40,125 bases of DNA from a virus. Shown here piece after piece: positions 7,656 through 17,618 of this stretch. The notes beneath the pieces are model-generated. The model worked only from the letters and a program-made list of their open reading frames with translations, was not told the origin of the DNA and did not search any database. Numbering within the stretch: position 1 is the stretch's first letter; each line of letters opens with the position of its first letter. A program made the position numbers and the translations under genes. Location: IMG/VR virus record IMGVR_UViG_3300050821_002787, positions 1 to 40,125 of that record. One strand, written 5' to 3'.

Positions 7656-9783
7656 GCGAGATATATTTACCATTATTATCAGTTCTGCTTTTAAATATTT
7701 TATCAAATTTTCTTTTTCTATTAACGTTTATAACTGAACTATAATCTGTCCCTGTCTTAAATTCGTTTAGTTTTAGAATATTATCTATCTTAGCTTTTAA
7801 TGTAGTATCAATCATTTTAGAATATATTTCGTCGCACATATCTACAAAAGATGGTTTTGAGAAAGCAGTTGATAGGTTTACCACAGTCATAGCTAAGTCA
7901 TCATGCGCAGAATCAGCTTTATATACAGCATTACCAGCAGCTGTTTCGTGCTTAACAAAAGTAGTTAATTCTCTAATTGTATCTTCGTTATACACTACAA
8001 TAGATCGGCTCTGCATAGCATCCTGATAGTCTTTTACCATCAAATTTTTAGAGCTAGTAACTTTTAAACCTACTTCATCTTTAACAGCATCTACCCTATG
8101 ACGGTATTTGAAAAATAAGTGAGAACCGTAATTATTATTTCCATCAAAAATATTAGGTAGATGTGCTAGTAGTTCTGGTCCACCACAATTTAATTCCAGA
8201 ACAACTTTGATGTTATCCTCATTAAACAAATCATAACAGATGCAATAAAGCAATTCAGCTACCTGTGATGTGGCTATAACATTACTTCTATAAACGCCAA
8301 CTTGATCAAGTTTAAAAAAATGAGTTAATTTGGTAAACGAATCACCATATAAATCTATTATATTTGAATTTTTAAAATCAACCTTGAATATATTTATAAC
8401 AGTGTAATCCTGTCCCAATCCTTCTGACATATCCACAGAAATTATTATTTTATAATTTTTGGCTTTCTCTAATTCAAACATGTCAGGATTATCTATCCAT
8501 TTCAAATTATCCCACTTGAATCGTAATTTCTCATTAAATTTGTCAATATCATGAAATATGAAATTTTTCTTATTAGAGTTTAGTTCTTCTACTAATTTTT
8601 CATCAAGTAATGATCTGTCTGCAGTTACAAATTGTAACCCATATTCCTGATTGAATGCATCTTCACCACCTATATCTTTTATTGTTTCTTTTTTCCATGT
8701 CGTTATTTCTGAAAATTCTAATAAACGAATATCGTTAAATTCTTCCAATAAAATATCTTCTTCTGAACATTCATTATTATTATAAATATAAATAATATCT
8801 TTATTTAATTCGTTACTATATGACATATCCATTTTTGTAGAAGGATATTTATTTTTTAAATCTTCTAATAAATCATTTTTATCTATATTTAATGTATGTA
8901 GCTTAGATTTATTTAATCTAATGTGTGTACAAAAACGCATTGGAATTTGCCACCAATAAACTCGTTTAGCATGGAAGTTATTTTTTTGTGGGTCACCTTC
9001 TGGTCTTTCTGCATCGGTTAAAATCTTATGAAATAAATTGAATCCTCGGGGTGTAGATATCAAAGTTACTTTTGAGTTATCCATGGATGTGATGGTAGGA
9101 AATACAGATGTGTGAAATTTAACAAGAGTATTAGCTTCTGGTATAGCGTATTCATCTGCAAGCCAATAATCAACGTTAGCACCCACACCAGATGATTTAG
9201 AAACTGTTGCTGATTTTATTCTTGATTTATTGTCTAATAAGATACTACTTTGTGTCCAGTTCATTATACCTTTTTGTAAAAAATAAGGAATATTTATATA
9301 AATTTCTTTTATCTTATCAATTAAATCATATATCGTTGCCCATTGGTTGGCGGTTATTAAGACATTTTTGTTGTTGTTGAAGAGAATGAAATGTAAAATA
9401 TGGATGCCACAGACAATCGATTTGCCCGATTGTCTTGACATCATTAGCACATTAAATCTATTTTTTATCAACATCTCTAAATGTTCTAATTGATAGTCTC
9501 TAAGTTTTATAATTCTATGTTTTCCGTCTTCCGTTTTTACACGACAGTAATTTTGCGCGAAATACATTACATCCATTTTACATTTAATGTATTCAGCCTG
9601 TTCATCTTGTGTCATAGCGAAAGCTAATTTAGCCTTCTTGTGCCTAATTTTACCCATGTAAAATGGATTTTCTCCACGGTGTAATATTAAACCATTATTA
9701 ATTTTTTCTTCCGCTAAATCTATTTTTTCGGTTGACCAAATAATTTCTTTTTCTTGTTTATGTGGTTTAGATTCTTCAGACAT
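7645..9783 (-). CDS. terL: Terminase large subunit (712 aa)
   Basis: The ATP-driven DNA packaging motor with headful nuclease. N-terminal ATPase: Walker A-type SRQSGKS at 116-122, Walker B YWLADE ending at E211, and coupling motif STPRG near 244-248. C-terminal RNase H-fold nuclease: D451 in ISVDMSEGLGQDY, the conserved LELNCGG segment, and AHDDLAMT near the end supplying acidic metal ligands. It is longer than T4 gp17 (610 aa), with an Asn/Asp/Glu-rich insertion at about 285-355 between the two domains; I see no intein. It reads opposite to the sheath and tube genes. The start at 9783 overlaps the 3' end of the nuclease gene upstream by 8 bases, suggesting that nuclease gene arrived beside terL. 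Confidence 0.95.
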   Translation of the reverse strand: MSEESKPHKQEKEIIWSTEKIDLAEEKINNGLILHRGENPFYMGKIRHKKAKLAFAMTQDEQAEYIKCKMDVMYFAQNYCRVKTEDGKHRIIKLRDYQLEHLEMLIKNRFNVLMMSRQSGKSIVCGIHILHFILFNNNKNVLITANQWATIYDLIDKIKEIYINIPYFLQKGIMNWTQSSILLDNKSRIKSATVSKSSGVGANVDYWLADEYAIPEANTLVKFHTSVFPTITSMDNSKVTLISTPRGFNLFHKILTDAERPEGDPQKNNFHAKRVYWWQIPMRFCTHIRLNKSKLHTLNIDKNDLLEDLKNKYPSTKMDMSYSNELNKDIIYIYNNNECSEEDILLEEFNDIRLLEFSEITTWKKETIKDIGGEDAFNQEYGLQFVTADRSLLDEKLVEELNSNKKNFIFHDIDKFNEKLRFKWDNLKWIDNPDMFELEKAKNYKIIISVDMSEGLGQDYTVINIFKVDFKNSNIIDLYGDSFTKLTHFFKLDQVGVYRSNVIATSQVAELLYCICYDLFNEDNIKVVLELNCGGPELLAHLPNIFDGNNNYGSHLFFKYRHRVDAVKDEVGLKVTSSKNLMVKDYQDAMQSRSIVVYNEDTIRELTTFVKHETAAGNAVYKADSAHDDLAMTVVNLSTAFSKPSFVDMCDEIYSKMIDTTLKAKIDNILKLNEFKTGTDYSSVINVNRKRKFDKIFKSRTDNNGKYISPNS

Positions 9784-10774
9784 TGTTTAATATATTATTT
9801 ATAGCAAGTTTTATCTTGATATGTTTTATTATTTTTTTCATCTCAATGTTTAAGTTAACACGATATGATATTCTATATAGTATTATATTGTTGCCTTTGC
9901 AATATTGTGTTTTTATAGAGTCTCGAAGTTTTGTTAACTCTAATCTTTTTATCGCTTCTTCTCCTTTGTAAAATTTCTCTATCGTGTAATGAAATACACC
10001 ATCAAACTCAATACATATATTAAGATCTACTATTTTAAAATCAAATCTTAATTTTCGCATAAATCTACAATCATCAAACATATATTCTCTGATATATTTT
10101 ATATTATTTTTGTCAAGAATTTTTACAATTAATAATTCACTTTTTGATTTATATCTCTTACATTTTGGGCAACCTGATCCTCTTATATGATCAGACCTTG
10201 TTTGTAAAAATTCACCATGTGTAGGTAAAGGACATATAATTGTAGTTTTAGAACTACAAGGTCCGTTAACATCTGATTTACTATAATCATAATAATTATT
10301 GTGAATTTCGTTTGAACGTCGGATAAAATCTTCTAATGTTATTTTAGGTGTACCATAACACTTAGGACAACCTTGTTTGTTATCTATATGTCCAATCGCG
10401 GATTGATAAAAAATGTGTAAACAATAATTACATTTTATTTCTACTTTAGTTCGATTGTTTATATAATTAGCATTATTATAATTATATTTTTCACCATGCA
10501 CAATTTTTGCTTCTGAAATAAATTGTTCAAGAGATTTCTTTTTTTGTAAATTTATAGACTCTTTTCTACATTTAGGGCAAGGATGTTTTGATCTACGCAA
10601 ATGATCAGATATTGATTGACTGAATATATGATTGTGCTTAATACACCTGATTGATATTATTTGATGTTTATTAATATACTCTGTTACTAATGAATAATCA
10701 AATTTATTATTATGTTTAGTATATGCATCTTCTAAAAATTCTTCAAGAGTGCGTTTTACAGTTCTTTTACTCAT
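9776..10774 (-). CDS. Free-standing homing-type endonuclease with zinc modules and Vsr-like nuclease domain (332 aa)
   Basis: About two thirds of the protein is a series of treble-clef-like modules, each with a C-x2-H or C-x2-C pair, a [FY]-x-Q step, a His and a CPKC pair (DUF723-type repeats), expected to read DNA. The C-terminal domain has LRFDFKI, then CIEFDGVFHYT, then K-L-R-D...YC..NNIILYRI. This is the E-x-D-G-x-x-H arrangement of Vsr/EDxHD-type nucleases. Four relatives occur in this window, all beside late genes. This copy abuts terL and overlaps it by 8 bases, and also overlaps the next relative upstream by 4. Likely role: spreading itself by cutting phages that lack it. Confidence 0.82.
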   Translation of the reverse strand: MSKRTVKRTLEEFLEDAYTKHNNKFDYSLVTEYINKHQIISIRCIKHNHIFSQSISDHLRRSKHPCPKCRKESINLQKKKSLEQFISEAKIVHGEKYNYNNANYINNRTKVEIKCNYCLHIFYQSAIGHIDNKQGCPKCYGTPKITLEDFIRRSNEIHNNYYDYSKSDVNGPCSSKTTIICPLPTHGEFLQTRSDHIRGSGCPKCKRYKSKSELLIVKILDKNNIKYIREYMFDDCRFMRKLRFDFKIVDLNICIEFDGVFHYTIEKFYKGEEAIKRLELTKLRDSIKTQYCKGNNIILYRISYRVNLNIEMKKIIKHIKIKLAINNILNNV

Positions 10775-11967
10775 GCATTTAATATATCATTTATAACAAG
10801 CTTAATTTTGATATGCTTGATTATTTTATCCATAACAGGTTTTAATGGGGTAGTATACGGTATTCTATATAGTATTATATTGTTGTCTTTACAATACTGG
10901 GTTTTTATGTTGTCACGAATCTTAATTAATTCTAACCTTTTTTCTGCTTCTTGAATATTTTCATCTTTGTAATTTTTTATCGGATTATAATGATAGATAC
11001 CATCGTATTCAATACATATGTTTAAATTATTAATTTTAAAATCGAACGGTAATTTTCTTTTATATTTACAATCATTAAAAACATATTGCGAACTATATGC
11101 TATATCGTTATTGTTGAGCATTTTAGATATTCTTTTTTCATTTTTTGAATTTTGTGATGCACATTTTGGACATCCTGCACCACGCATATGTTCTTTTCTA
11201 ATCTGTTGAAATCTACCATGTCCTAAATGATTACATATAATTGTGGTTTTTGATTTATTAGATCCGTTAACGTCAGATTCTGAATAATCATATTTATTAT
11301 TGTGTGTAATATTTGAAATTTTTATAAATTCATTTAGCGTTACTTTCTTACTTTTAAAACATTCTGTACATCCACATTTTGATTTTAAAAAAAGTAAAGG
11401 AGTGTTATTAACATAGCCATGTATTTCACAGCCTATTGTTATAGGTGTTGTAAAATTTATATATTTTATTTTTGTTAAATCATGATTAACACCAAATTTT
11501 TCAATAAATATTTTTTTAAAAATTTCCTCTGTGTATGCTACACCACCGTTACATGTAGGACATCCACTTTCATTATTTATATGCTCACTTGGAGTTTGAT
11601 AAAAGACATGTCCATTTTTGCAATGTATTTCTAATTTTGTGCTATTGTTGATATAAATAGAATTATTATAAATATATTTATCACCATGCACTTCTTTTGC
11701 GTCAAATATAAATTGTGTAATAGATTTTCTAAATTTTATTTCTAAAAATTCTTTTACACACTTGTTACAAGCATGTTTAGTCTTATCCCGCAAATGAATG
11801 TGTATTGATTGCTCAAACCAATGATTATGTTTAATACATCTAATTTGTATTATTTGATATTGATTAATATATTTAATTACTTTAGAATAATCAAATTTAT
11901 TTCCAAATTTTTCATATGCATCTTCGAAGAATTCTACTAAAGTACGTCTTTTTGATAGTCTTTTCAT
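10771..11967 (-). CDS. Zinc-module/Vsr-like homing-type endonuclease (398 aa)
   Basis: Close relative of the 9776 and 16225 genes, with one more zinc module than the 332-residue version. Start chosen at 11967 (MKRLSKRRTL) because it matches the start of the 16225 relative (MKRKSVRRTL); an in-frame ATG 24 bases upstream lies in the TATATATAG leader. Nuclease core: LPFDFKI, CIEYDGIYHYN, then NNIILYRIPY. The four-base overlap with the downstream relative suggests the two are expressed together. Confidence 0.82.
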   Translation of the reverse strand: MKRLSKRRTLVEFFEDAYEKFGNKFDYSKVIKYINQYQIIQIRCIKHNHWFEQSIHIHLRDKTKHACNKCVKEFLEIKFRKSITQFIFDAKEVHGDKYIYNNSIYINNSTKLEIHCKNGHVFYQTPSEHINNESGCPTCNGGVAYTEEIFKKIFIEKFGVNHDLTKIKYINFTTPITIGCEIHGYVNNTPLLFLKSKCGCTECFKSKKVTLNEFIKISNITHNNKYDYSESDVNGSNKSKTTIICNHLGHGRFQQIRKEHMRGAGCPKCASQNSKNEKRISKMLNNNDIAYSSQYVFNDCKYKRKLPFDFKINNLNICIEYDGIYHYNPIKNYKDENIQEAEKRLELIKIRDNIKTQYCKDNNIILYRIPYTTPLKPVMDKIIKHIKIKLVINDILNA

Positions 11968-12045
11968 AACTCTATATATAATAAACAACACCTTCCCTCT
12001 TGGTAATCAGCCTCATATTCTACGTAGTAATTTATTAATATTAGC

Positions 12046-12056
12046 TTAATATATAG
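12046..12056 (+). promoter_or_regulatory. TTAATATATAG element before the 12081 gene
   Basis: Exact match 24 bases before the ATG at 12081, in the space between the divergent nuclease and virion genes. Candidate phage late promoter. Confidence 0.45.
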
Positions 12057-12080
12057 ACAAAACAACTCAGCATTTATTAT

Positions 12081-12257
12081 ATGAAACCACTTAACCATTT
12101 AAACGGCCAAATATCAGACGAATTAAAGAATCAATTAGAGTTAATTTTTAAGAATACAAATATTGATGAGGAAAAACAATTAAATCTTGTCGCGCTGATT
12201 AATAAAGTGTATAATTCTGCTAATACTAAGAGAGAGTACTATTCGTATAAAAAGTAA
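12081..12257 (+). CDS. Small unknown protein upstream of tail sheath (58 aa)
   Basis: Starts MKPLNHLNGQISDELKNQ and ends REYYSYKK-stop. A mostly helical, charged protein with no membrane segment. It has its own TTAATATATAG element 24 bases upstream and a probable terminator straight after the stop, which supports a real, separately expressed gene. Its place just before the sheath suggests a late or virion-associated role, but I recognise no family. Confidence 0.6.
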   Translation: MKPLNHLNGQISDELKNQLELIFKNTNIDEEKQLNLVALINKVYNSANTKREYYSYKK

Positions 12258-12286
12258 CTAAAAAACAACCAATTGTTAGTTTTTTT
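12256..12286 (+). terminator. Probable terminator after the 58-aa gene
   Basis: AACTAA (12256-12261) pairs with TTAGTT (12276-12281), with an inner CAA/TTG pair and a following run of seven T. The stem is weak and bulged, but position and T-run fit an intrinsic terminator. Confidence 0.45.
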
Positions 12287-12288
12287 AT

Positions 12289-12299
12289 TTAATATATAA
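12289..12299 (+). promoter_or_regulatory. TTAATATATAA element before tail sheath
   Basis: Exact motif ending 20 bases before the sheath start codon, directly after the upstream terminator. The best-placed candidate for a phage late promoter. Confidence 0.5.
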
Positions 12300-12319
12300 A
12301 CAAAAAAGAATCAATACAC

Positions 12320-15300
12320 ATGCCTAATACAAATCCCTCAAAATACAGCAGACCCGGTATATTTGTTGAAGAGTTTGATAACTCTGTGATAACTACACCG
12401 CAAGTCATCGGAACAACACCATTGGTGATAGGCTTTTCGCGCAAAGGGCCAGTAAATACACCTATTCTGCTTCAAAATCAAAATGATTTGACAAATGTAT
12501 TTGGTATTTTAGATAGAAATCTTGAAAGAAAAGGTAGTTTTTTTCACAGAACAGTATCTAAAATGCTTGAAACAAATAATTGTTTTGCAATAAATCTGTT
12601 AGAAACTGATCCTGTGTTGGATCAAATACAATACATTGGTATGTCTACTGCTGCTCAGTATGATAATGATATTATACGTACTAATTCATATTCGAAGTTC
12701 TTTGATACTACTGGTTTTTGGAAACGCGATACTCTTTCTTTTTTAAATATTGTAAAAAATGACCCTAATGCATCACAACGAGTGCTTAACTTTACTAATA
12801 TGTCAGGTAGTAATATTACTATTTTTACATTCAAGACTGTACTTACTACGTTTGATCAACCTCTTAGTAATTATTATGTTCAGCCTTCAACACCTCCTAG
12901 TTACACAAATCCAACAGATTATGCGTCAGATTATATGATTGACATTCTTGTTATACAAGGAAATTGGACTAATTATCAGAATCTTTCTGTTGATGCTAAG
13001 TATGGAACATATTTTGACGTAACAGGTTTGCGCAAGACACAGGTTCAAAATTTTTTAAATGATCGTTCAGTTAATGTCCTTAAATATTACCAAGGACTTT
13101 CTTTAATTCCTTTTTTCCGTGATTCAAATAACACTAATATTTTCGTAGAAACCGTTGTGAATAGAGATACCGATTTAACCGGATTATTCTGTGCGTTTAA
13201 TGCTGAACTTCTTGAAACAGACTATCCAAATGGATTAATCGATTTAATAGGTAATTCTCTTATAAATGATGAAGATAATATCACAAATATTGATTTTCTT
13301 TCCTATAATGATACCATAATAGAAAGTCTCTCTTATCCTCAGGTTCTTTTAGACACACCAGGTAACGTAATTTCCATGGGTGTTAGTGGATCGAACAATT
13401 TATTCCGTCTGTCAGCATCCGGTTCAACAACAAGAACTGCATATTTTGCAGAAGGGTTTGTTTCGGGTGTTATTAGTTCTGGTACAAGTTCGACATATCT
13501 TAATGTAAGTATCCCAGGACCTTCTTTTTCATCAGTTATAGTTGGCAGTTATGGGGCAACTAGTTCAATATTAGGAGTGACTATTTCCGTTGCGGCTGGT
13601 GCATATTCTGTTGTAGGCGGTGCTGAAATAGACACTGTTCAAGGAACTTATTCTATGACATTTTCAGCTGCTAATTATATTGTAGCTTCTGGCACATCTT
13701 CTAGCTTTATGTCTGTATTTACATTAAATACATCAGGACAAATTGTGCGTGCTGATAATTTATCTAACAATACCAATTTAAGTGTTAATGCCACAGATAT
13801 CGTACTTGGTTATGCCAATGTATCGATATTTAATAACTCAGTTGATAATATTAACTATTTCACACAATTTAATTATACACCAGTGACAGTTAATGCTGCT
13901 GGATTTATTGAATTAAAACAAGGTTCAACACTTGATTATACAATGTCAGGAAATGCTAGTACAGGAGTTGTAACATTTACATTTAATAATACAAACGTAG
14001 TACCTGATACTAGCCAATATGTAGTAAATCGTCGTATTAAAGAATTTAATTATATAAGTAACTTCTTGACTAGTCCTAATGTGGCTGAAATGGTCGTTAT
14101 TGATGATATTGGATCTAAACATTCGTTAGCTGGTATGTCAGTGACAAATGTTGTTACATCAACATCACTTAATAAATCTTTCACACTTAATACTAATATT
14201 TTAGCAGGCATTACTAATTTAGTAAACGGTAATTTGCTTCTTTATATTGTAGACAATGAATTCATCATGGATGCTACATCTTTGATTACTAAAAATACAT
14301 TGTATAATAACACCACTCCTGGTATTGTTGCTAGATATTCTCAATTTTATACGGATTTTGTTGCTGGTAATATTAATACAGGTGATTTTTTCTATGAGAA
14401 TTTATTATCTAAATCTTATAATGTATTGTTTGAAGATATTTCTGGACAATCTTATATTATATTCTCTGGACAAGTAACTGCACCAACAACATTTGTGACT
14501 AATTCTAAAATAATTTTACCTAGTGCAGTCACTAATACTGGTACATTTACAATTGAAGACCCTAATAACTATGCTGCTCCTTTAGGTTTAACAGGAAGTT
14601 TCGCTTACAAAATTGCTGAAGCAGTTACAACAGAAACTGTATTAGATGCGGCATATCTTTATAACGCTCTTAATAAGCATTATTTAGAAATGTACTTAGA
14701 TAGTAATTTGAATTTGACAGTTGATTTTATGGATTCATTGATTCAAACTCCTAATCCTATTGTTAATTTAGCTAATAACACAACTATTTTTGTTTCTTCT
14801 CAAAAATCAAATTACCGTGAGACAGTTGAAATCGCTCAACCTACTACTTATGTACAAACACCAAATAAAGTTCTTGTCAACGGTGCTCGTTATACACAAG
14901 TTAAAATAGGTGATTTCTTAGAAGCGTATGTAGATCCTACAACAGTAGTAGCTGGTGAGATACCTAAACATCTTACACGTATTCTATCTAAGAAAGTTTG
15001 GTCAGGAGATACAACATTAGTTGAAATAACTTGTGATGCTACCGTTAAATTGTATAATTATAATGGTGATTTACAGACTTACAGATTTACAGATATTGGT
15101 GACTATATAAATACTTATAAAGGGGTAACCTTGGCTGGTTTTAGGATTCGTCAAGCATCTATCCCTGACGGTACAGAGACACGTCAAGCATCAATTCTGA
15201 GTTTGTTGGATATCGGAACACCTTTATTTAATGCTATCACAGATAAGGAAAATATTACTTTCCGATATTTGGTAGATTCATTTGGTTTAGGTCTTACTGA

Positions 15301-16162
15301 GTTTTCTAAACAGCAGTTAGCAGATATTTGCGGAACTCGTCTTGATTGCTTTGGTTTCTTAAATATGCCATCTATGCGTTCTTTTAGAGAATCTACGTCA
15401 CCTTCATTTGTTGATGCTAATGGAGTGCTCAGTACTGCGTTCATTGCAGTAGGAGGAGATCCTAGCTCATCGCCTGCGTTCTTATATAGCTTCGCACAAG
15501 GTATAGGTGATACTAGCGTTGGTTATTTTGCACCATATGTAACAACTAATGATAACGGAACTCCTGTATCAGTACCTCCAGCAATGTTTGTCGCAAATGC
15601 TTACTTACGTAAGTTTAATACAACACAAACAAATATTTTTCCATGGACAATTGTTGCAGGTATAACAAATGGTCGTTTAACTGGCATAACTTCTCTTGAA
15701 ATGTCTTTCAACAATCAAGATATTATAAATTTAAATACTATGAAGGCAAATCCATTAGTATTTAAGCGTAATCGTGGATATGTTATAGAAACAGAAAATA
15801 CAGCACAAACACTGTTTACTTCTTCTCTATCTTTCATTCACTCACGTGAAGTTCTTATTGAACTTGAATATCAGTTGTCACAAATGTTGTTAGAATTTCA
15901 ATGGAAATTCAACACACCTGATGTACGTGCTGAAATTAAATTCCGTGCTGATAATATTACAGCACAGTTTATTAATCAGCAAGCATTATACAATGCTTTC
16001 AATAAATGTGATGCTGAAAATAATACACAGGCTATTATTGATCAACAGGCGGGTGTTTTAGATACGTATGTAGAAATTGTGAAGGGAATGGGAATTATTG
16101 TTAACAATATCACTATCTTACGTACTAATACAATTAATTCATCTGGTTTCCAGCCGCTTTAA
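12320..16162 (+). CDS. Tail sheath protein, greatly enlarged (1280 aa)
   Basis: The contractile sheath subunit. The N-terminus has the sheath hallmark (SRPGIFVEEFDNSV, then TTPLVIGFSRKGPVNTP and a FG-type loop). The C-terminal 350 residues resemble the conserved sheath core that links subunits (GITSLEMSFNNQDIINLN, IHSREVLIELEYQL, ending in alternating strands VEIVKGMGIIVNNITIL). It is about twice the length of T4 gp18 (659 aa). The extra material, about residues 330-900, is rich in Ser, Thr, Gly and Asn with many short beta strands, as in surface-exposed decoration domains. Codon use is less A/T-biased than in the small genes, as expected for a highly expressed virion gene. It is followed by a strong terminator. 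Confidence 0.92.
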   Translation: MPNTNPSKYSRPGIFVEEFDNSVITTPQVIGTTPLVIGFSRKGPVNTPILLQNQNDLTNVFGILDRNLERKGSFFHRTVSKMLETNNCFAINLLETDPVLDQIQYIGMSTAAQYDNDIIRTNSYSKFFDTTGFWKRDTLSFLNIVKNDPNASQRVLNFTNMSGSNITIFTFKTVLTTFDQPLSNYYVQPSTPPSYTNPTDYASDYMIDILVIQGNWTNYQNLSVDAKYGTYFDVTGLRKTQVQNFLNDRSVNVLKYYQGLSLIPFFRDSNNTNIFVETVVNRDTDLTGLFCAFNAELLETDYPNGLIDLIGNSLINDEDNITNIDFLSYNDTIIESLSYPQVLLDTPGNVISMGVSGSNNLFRLSASGSTTRTAYFAEGFVSGVISSGTSSTYLNVSIPGPSFSSVIVGSYGATSSILGVTISVAAGAYSVVGGAEIDTVQGTYSMTFSAANYIVASGTSSSFMSVFTLNTSGQIVRADNLSNNTNLSVNATDIVLGYANVSIFNNSVDNINYFTQFNYTPVTVNAAGFIELKQGSTLDYTMSGNASTGVVTFTFNNTNVVPDTSQYVVNRRIKEFNYISNFLTSPNVAEMVVIDDIGSKHSLAGMSVTNVVTSTSLNKSFTLNTNILAGITNLVNGNLLLYIVDNEFIMDATSLITKNTLYNNTTPGIVARYSQFYTDFVAGNINTGDFFYENLLSKSYNVLFEDISGQSYIIFSGQVTAPTTFVTNSKIILPSAVTNTGTFTIEDPNNYAAPLGLTGSFAYKIAEAVTTETVLDAAYLYNALNKHYLEMYLDSNLNLTVDFMDSLIQTPNPIVNLANNTTIFVSSQKSNYRETVEIAQPTTYVQTPNKVLVNGARYTQVKIGDFLEAYVDPTTVVAGEIPKHLTRILSKKVWSGDTTLVEITCDATVKLYNYNGDLQTYRFTDIGDYINTYKGVTLAGFRIRQASIPDGTETRQASILSLLDIGTPLFNAITDKENITFRYLVDSFGLGLTEFSKQQLADICGTRLDCFGFLNMPSMRSFRESTSPSFVDANGVLSTAFIAVGGDPSSSPAFLYSFAQGIGDTSVGYFAPYVTTNDNGTPVSVPPAMFVANAYLRKFNTTQTNIFPWTIVAGITNGRLTGITSLEMSFNNQDIINLNTMKANPLVFKRNRGYVIETENTAQTLFTSSLSFIHSREVLIELEYQLSQMLLEFQWKFNTPDVRAEIKFRADNITAQFINQQALYNAFNKCDAENNTQAIIDQQAGVLDTYVEIVKGMGIIVNNITILRTNTINSSGFQPL

Positions 16163-16177
16163 TTTAATATTAAAATT

Positions 16178-16210
16178 AAAAAGCCACCAAAATAAATTGG
16201 TGGCTTTTTT
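16178..16210 (+). terminator. Strong intrinsic terminator after tail sheath
   Basis: Thirteen-base-pair stem AAAAAGCCACCAA (16178-16190) with TTGGTGGCTTTTT (16197-16209), loop of six. It lies 16 bases after the sheath stop. The A-run on one side and T-run on the other let it work for both strands, also ending transcripts of the converging 16225 gene. Confidence 0.92.
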
Positions 16211-16224
16211 GTTTAGCAGTAACA

Positions 16225-17418
16225 TTAGATAGATAATATATCGTTTATCATTAATTTAATCTTAATGTGCTTAATGATTTTATTCATAATAGGCTTTAAA
16301 GGAACGAAATAAGGTATCCTATAAAGAATTATATTGTTGGTTTTACAGTATTCTGTTTTTATTTTATCACGGAGTTGAGTTAATTGAAGCATTTCCTTTC
16401 TTTTTTCTTCGTTTGTGTAAAATCGTTCAACTGTATAATGAAAAATGCCATCAAATTCAATACATAAGTTAATATTATCTAATTTAAAGTCAAATGGCAA
16501 TTTTCTTTTATGTTTACATTTATCAAAAACATATTGTGTGCTATATTTTATCTCATTTTCGTTGAGCATTTTGGCTATATTCATTTCGCCTTTAGAATTT
16601 TGCGAAGCACATTTTGGACATCCTGCACCACGCATATGTTCTTTTCTACTTTGCGGAAAATCACCATGTCCTAATTTAGAACATGTGATAATAGTTTTTG
16701 AATTTATATCACCGTTAACGTCAGATTCTGGATAATCATAACGATTATCATGTATATCATTTGATCTTTTTATAAAATCTTCAAGTGTCATTTTAATATT
16801 TTTAAAGCATTCAGTACAACCGTTTTTAGAATTTAAAAAATAACGCGGTTCATTGGTAACAAATCCACAATTTATACAACCAATAATTATTGGAGTAAAC
16901 ATGTCTACAAAATTAACTTTAGATAAATCAAAAGTATTACCAAATTTTTCAATAAATCTTCTATTAAAATTTTCTTTGGTATATTCTAATTTGCCATTAC
17001 ATTCTGGACAACCTGTGCCAGTATCTGGTCGTAAGTGATCATTTGGTCTTTGATAAAAAATATGGCCTTTCCAGCAGTGTATTTCTATTTTCGTAGAATC
17101 ATTTATATAATTAACATTATCATAAATATATAAATCACCGTGCACCATTTTAGCATCTATTACAAATTGTGCGAATGGTTTCCTAGTTTTTAGGCTAATA
17201 AACTCTTTTCTACATAAAGGACAAGCATGTTTTGATTTTTTTAAGTGTACTTCTATTGATTGGTTAAACCAATGATTATGTTTAATACAACGAATACATA
17301 TAATCTGACTTCTATTTTTATATTCTGTTACTTTGTTATAATCAAATTTATCGTTATATTTTTCGTAAGCATCTTCTAAAAATTCACTTAATGTCCTTCT
17401 AACACTTTTTCTTTTCAT
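16225..17418 (-). CDS. Zinc-module/Vsr-like homing-type endonuclease (397 aa)
   Basis: Closest in length and sequence to the 10771 gene. It has four zinc modules with C-x2-H/C-x2-C pairs and CP-x-C ends. The nuclease domain has LPFDFKL, CIEFDGIFHYT and NNIILYRIPY. It lies opposite to, and just after, the tail sheath and shares the sheath terminator. Sheath and tube genes are normally neighbours, so this gene and the disrupted relative next to it are probably insertions between them. Confidence 0.82.
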   Translation of the reverse strand: MKRKSVRRTLSEFLEDAYEKYNDKFDYNKVTEYKNRSQIICIRCIKHNHWFNQSIEVHLKKSKHACPLCRKEFISLKTRKPFAQFVIDAKMVHGDLYIYDNVNYINDSTKIEIHCWKGHIFYQRPNDHLRPDTGTGCPECNGKLEYTKENFNRRFIEKFGNTFDLSKVNFVDMFTPIIIGCINCGFVTNEPRYFLNSKNGCTECFKNIKMTLEDFIKRSNDIHDNRYDYPESDVNGDINSKTIITCSKLGHGDFPQSRKEHMRGAGCPKCASQNSKGEMNIAKMLNENEIKYSTQYVFDKCKHKRKLPFDFKLDNINLCIEFDGIFHYTVERFYTNEEKRKEMLQLTQLRDKIKTEYCKTNNIILYRIPYFVPLKPIMNKIIKHIKIKLMINDILSI

Positions 17419-17448
17419 ATTTATTATATATTGAAATCAGACATTTGT

Positions 17449-17459
17449 TTAATATATAG
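17449..17459 (+). promoter_or_regulatory. TTAATATATAG element before the broken nuclease gene
   Basis: Exact motif four bases before the ATG at 17464. It has survived although the gene it served is disrupted, so it may now help transcribe tnpB. Confidence 0.4.
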
Positions 17460-17463
17460 CATT

Positions 17464-17562
17464 ATGTCTAAAAAACTTATATTAGAAGAATTTATTAAAA
17501 ATGCTCGTGCTGTACACGGTGATTTATATGTTTATGATAATTCAAATTATATAGTACTGTAA
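17464..17562 (+). pseudogene. 5' fragment of a zinc-module/Vsr-like endonuclease, cut by the TnpB element
   Basis: Encodes MSKKLILEEFIKNARAVH and on to DNSNYI, then leaves the family pattern (VL-stop). Intact relatives have the same block (for example VIDAKMVHGDLYIYDNVNYI in the 16225 gene) and carry on with a conserved zinc module. The break is at about 17553. The 3' part of the gene resumes at 18891, on the other side of tnpB. This copy seems to have lacked the first module even before disruption. Confidence 0.8.
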
Positions 17563-17618
17563 ATATATACAAAATATTCGAAATAATCTATTTTATGATA
17601 ATAATATATAGTATTAAG

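Noticed and set aside
7645-9783. Intein in the large terminase, suggested by its length
   Set aside because: No intein splice-site residues or HINT/endonuclease motifs; the extra length is an Asn/Asp/Glu-rich linker insert.
15184-15444. - strand open frame inside the tail sheath
   Set aside because: Antisense to a conserved virion gene with strong coding pattern; no start context or neighbours support it.
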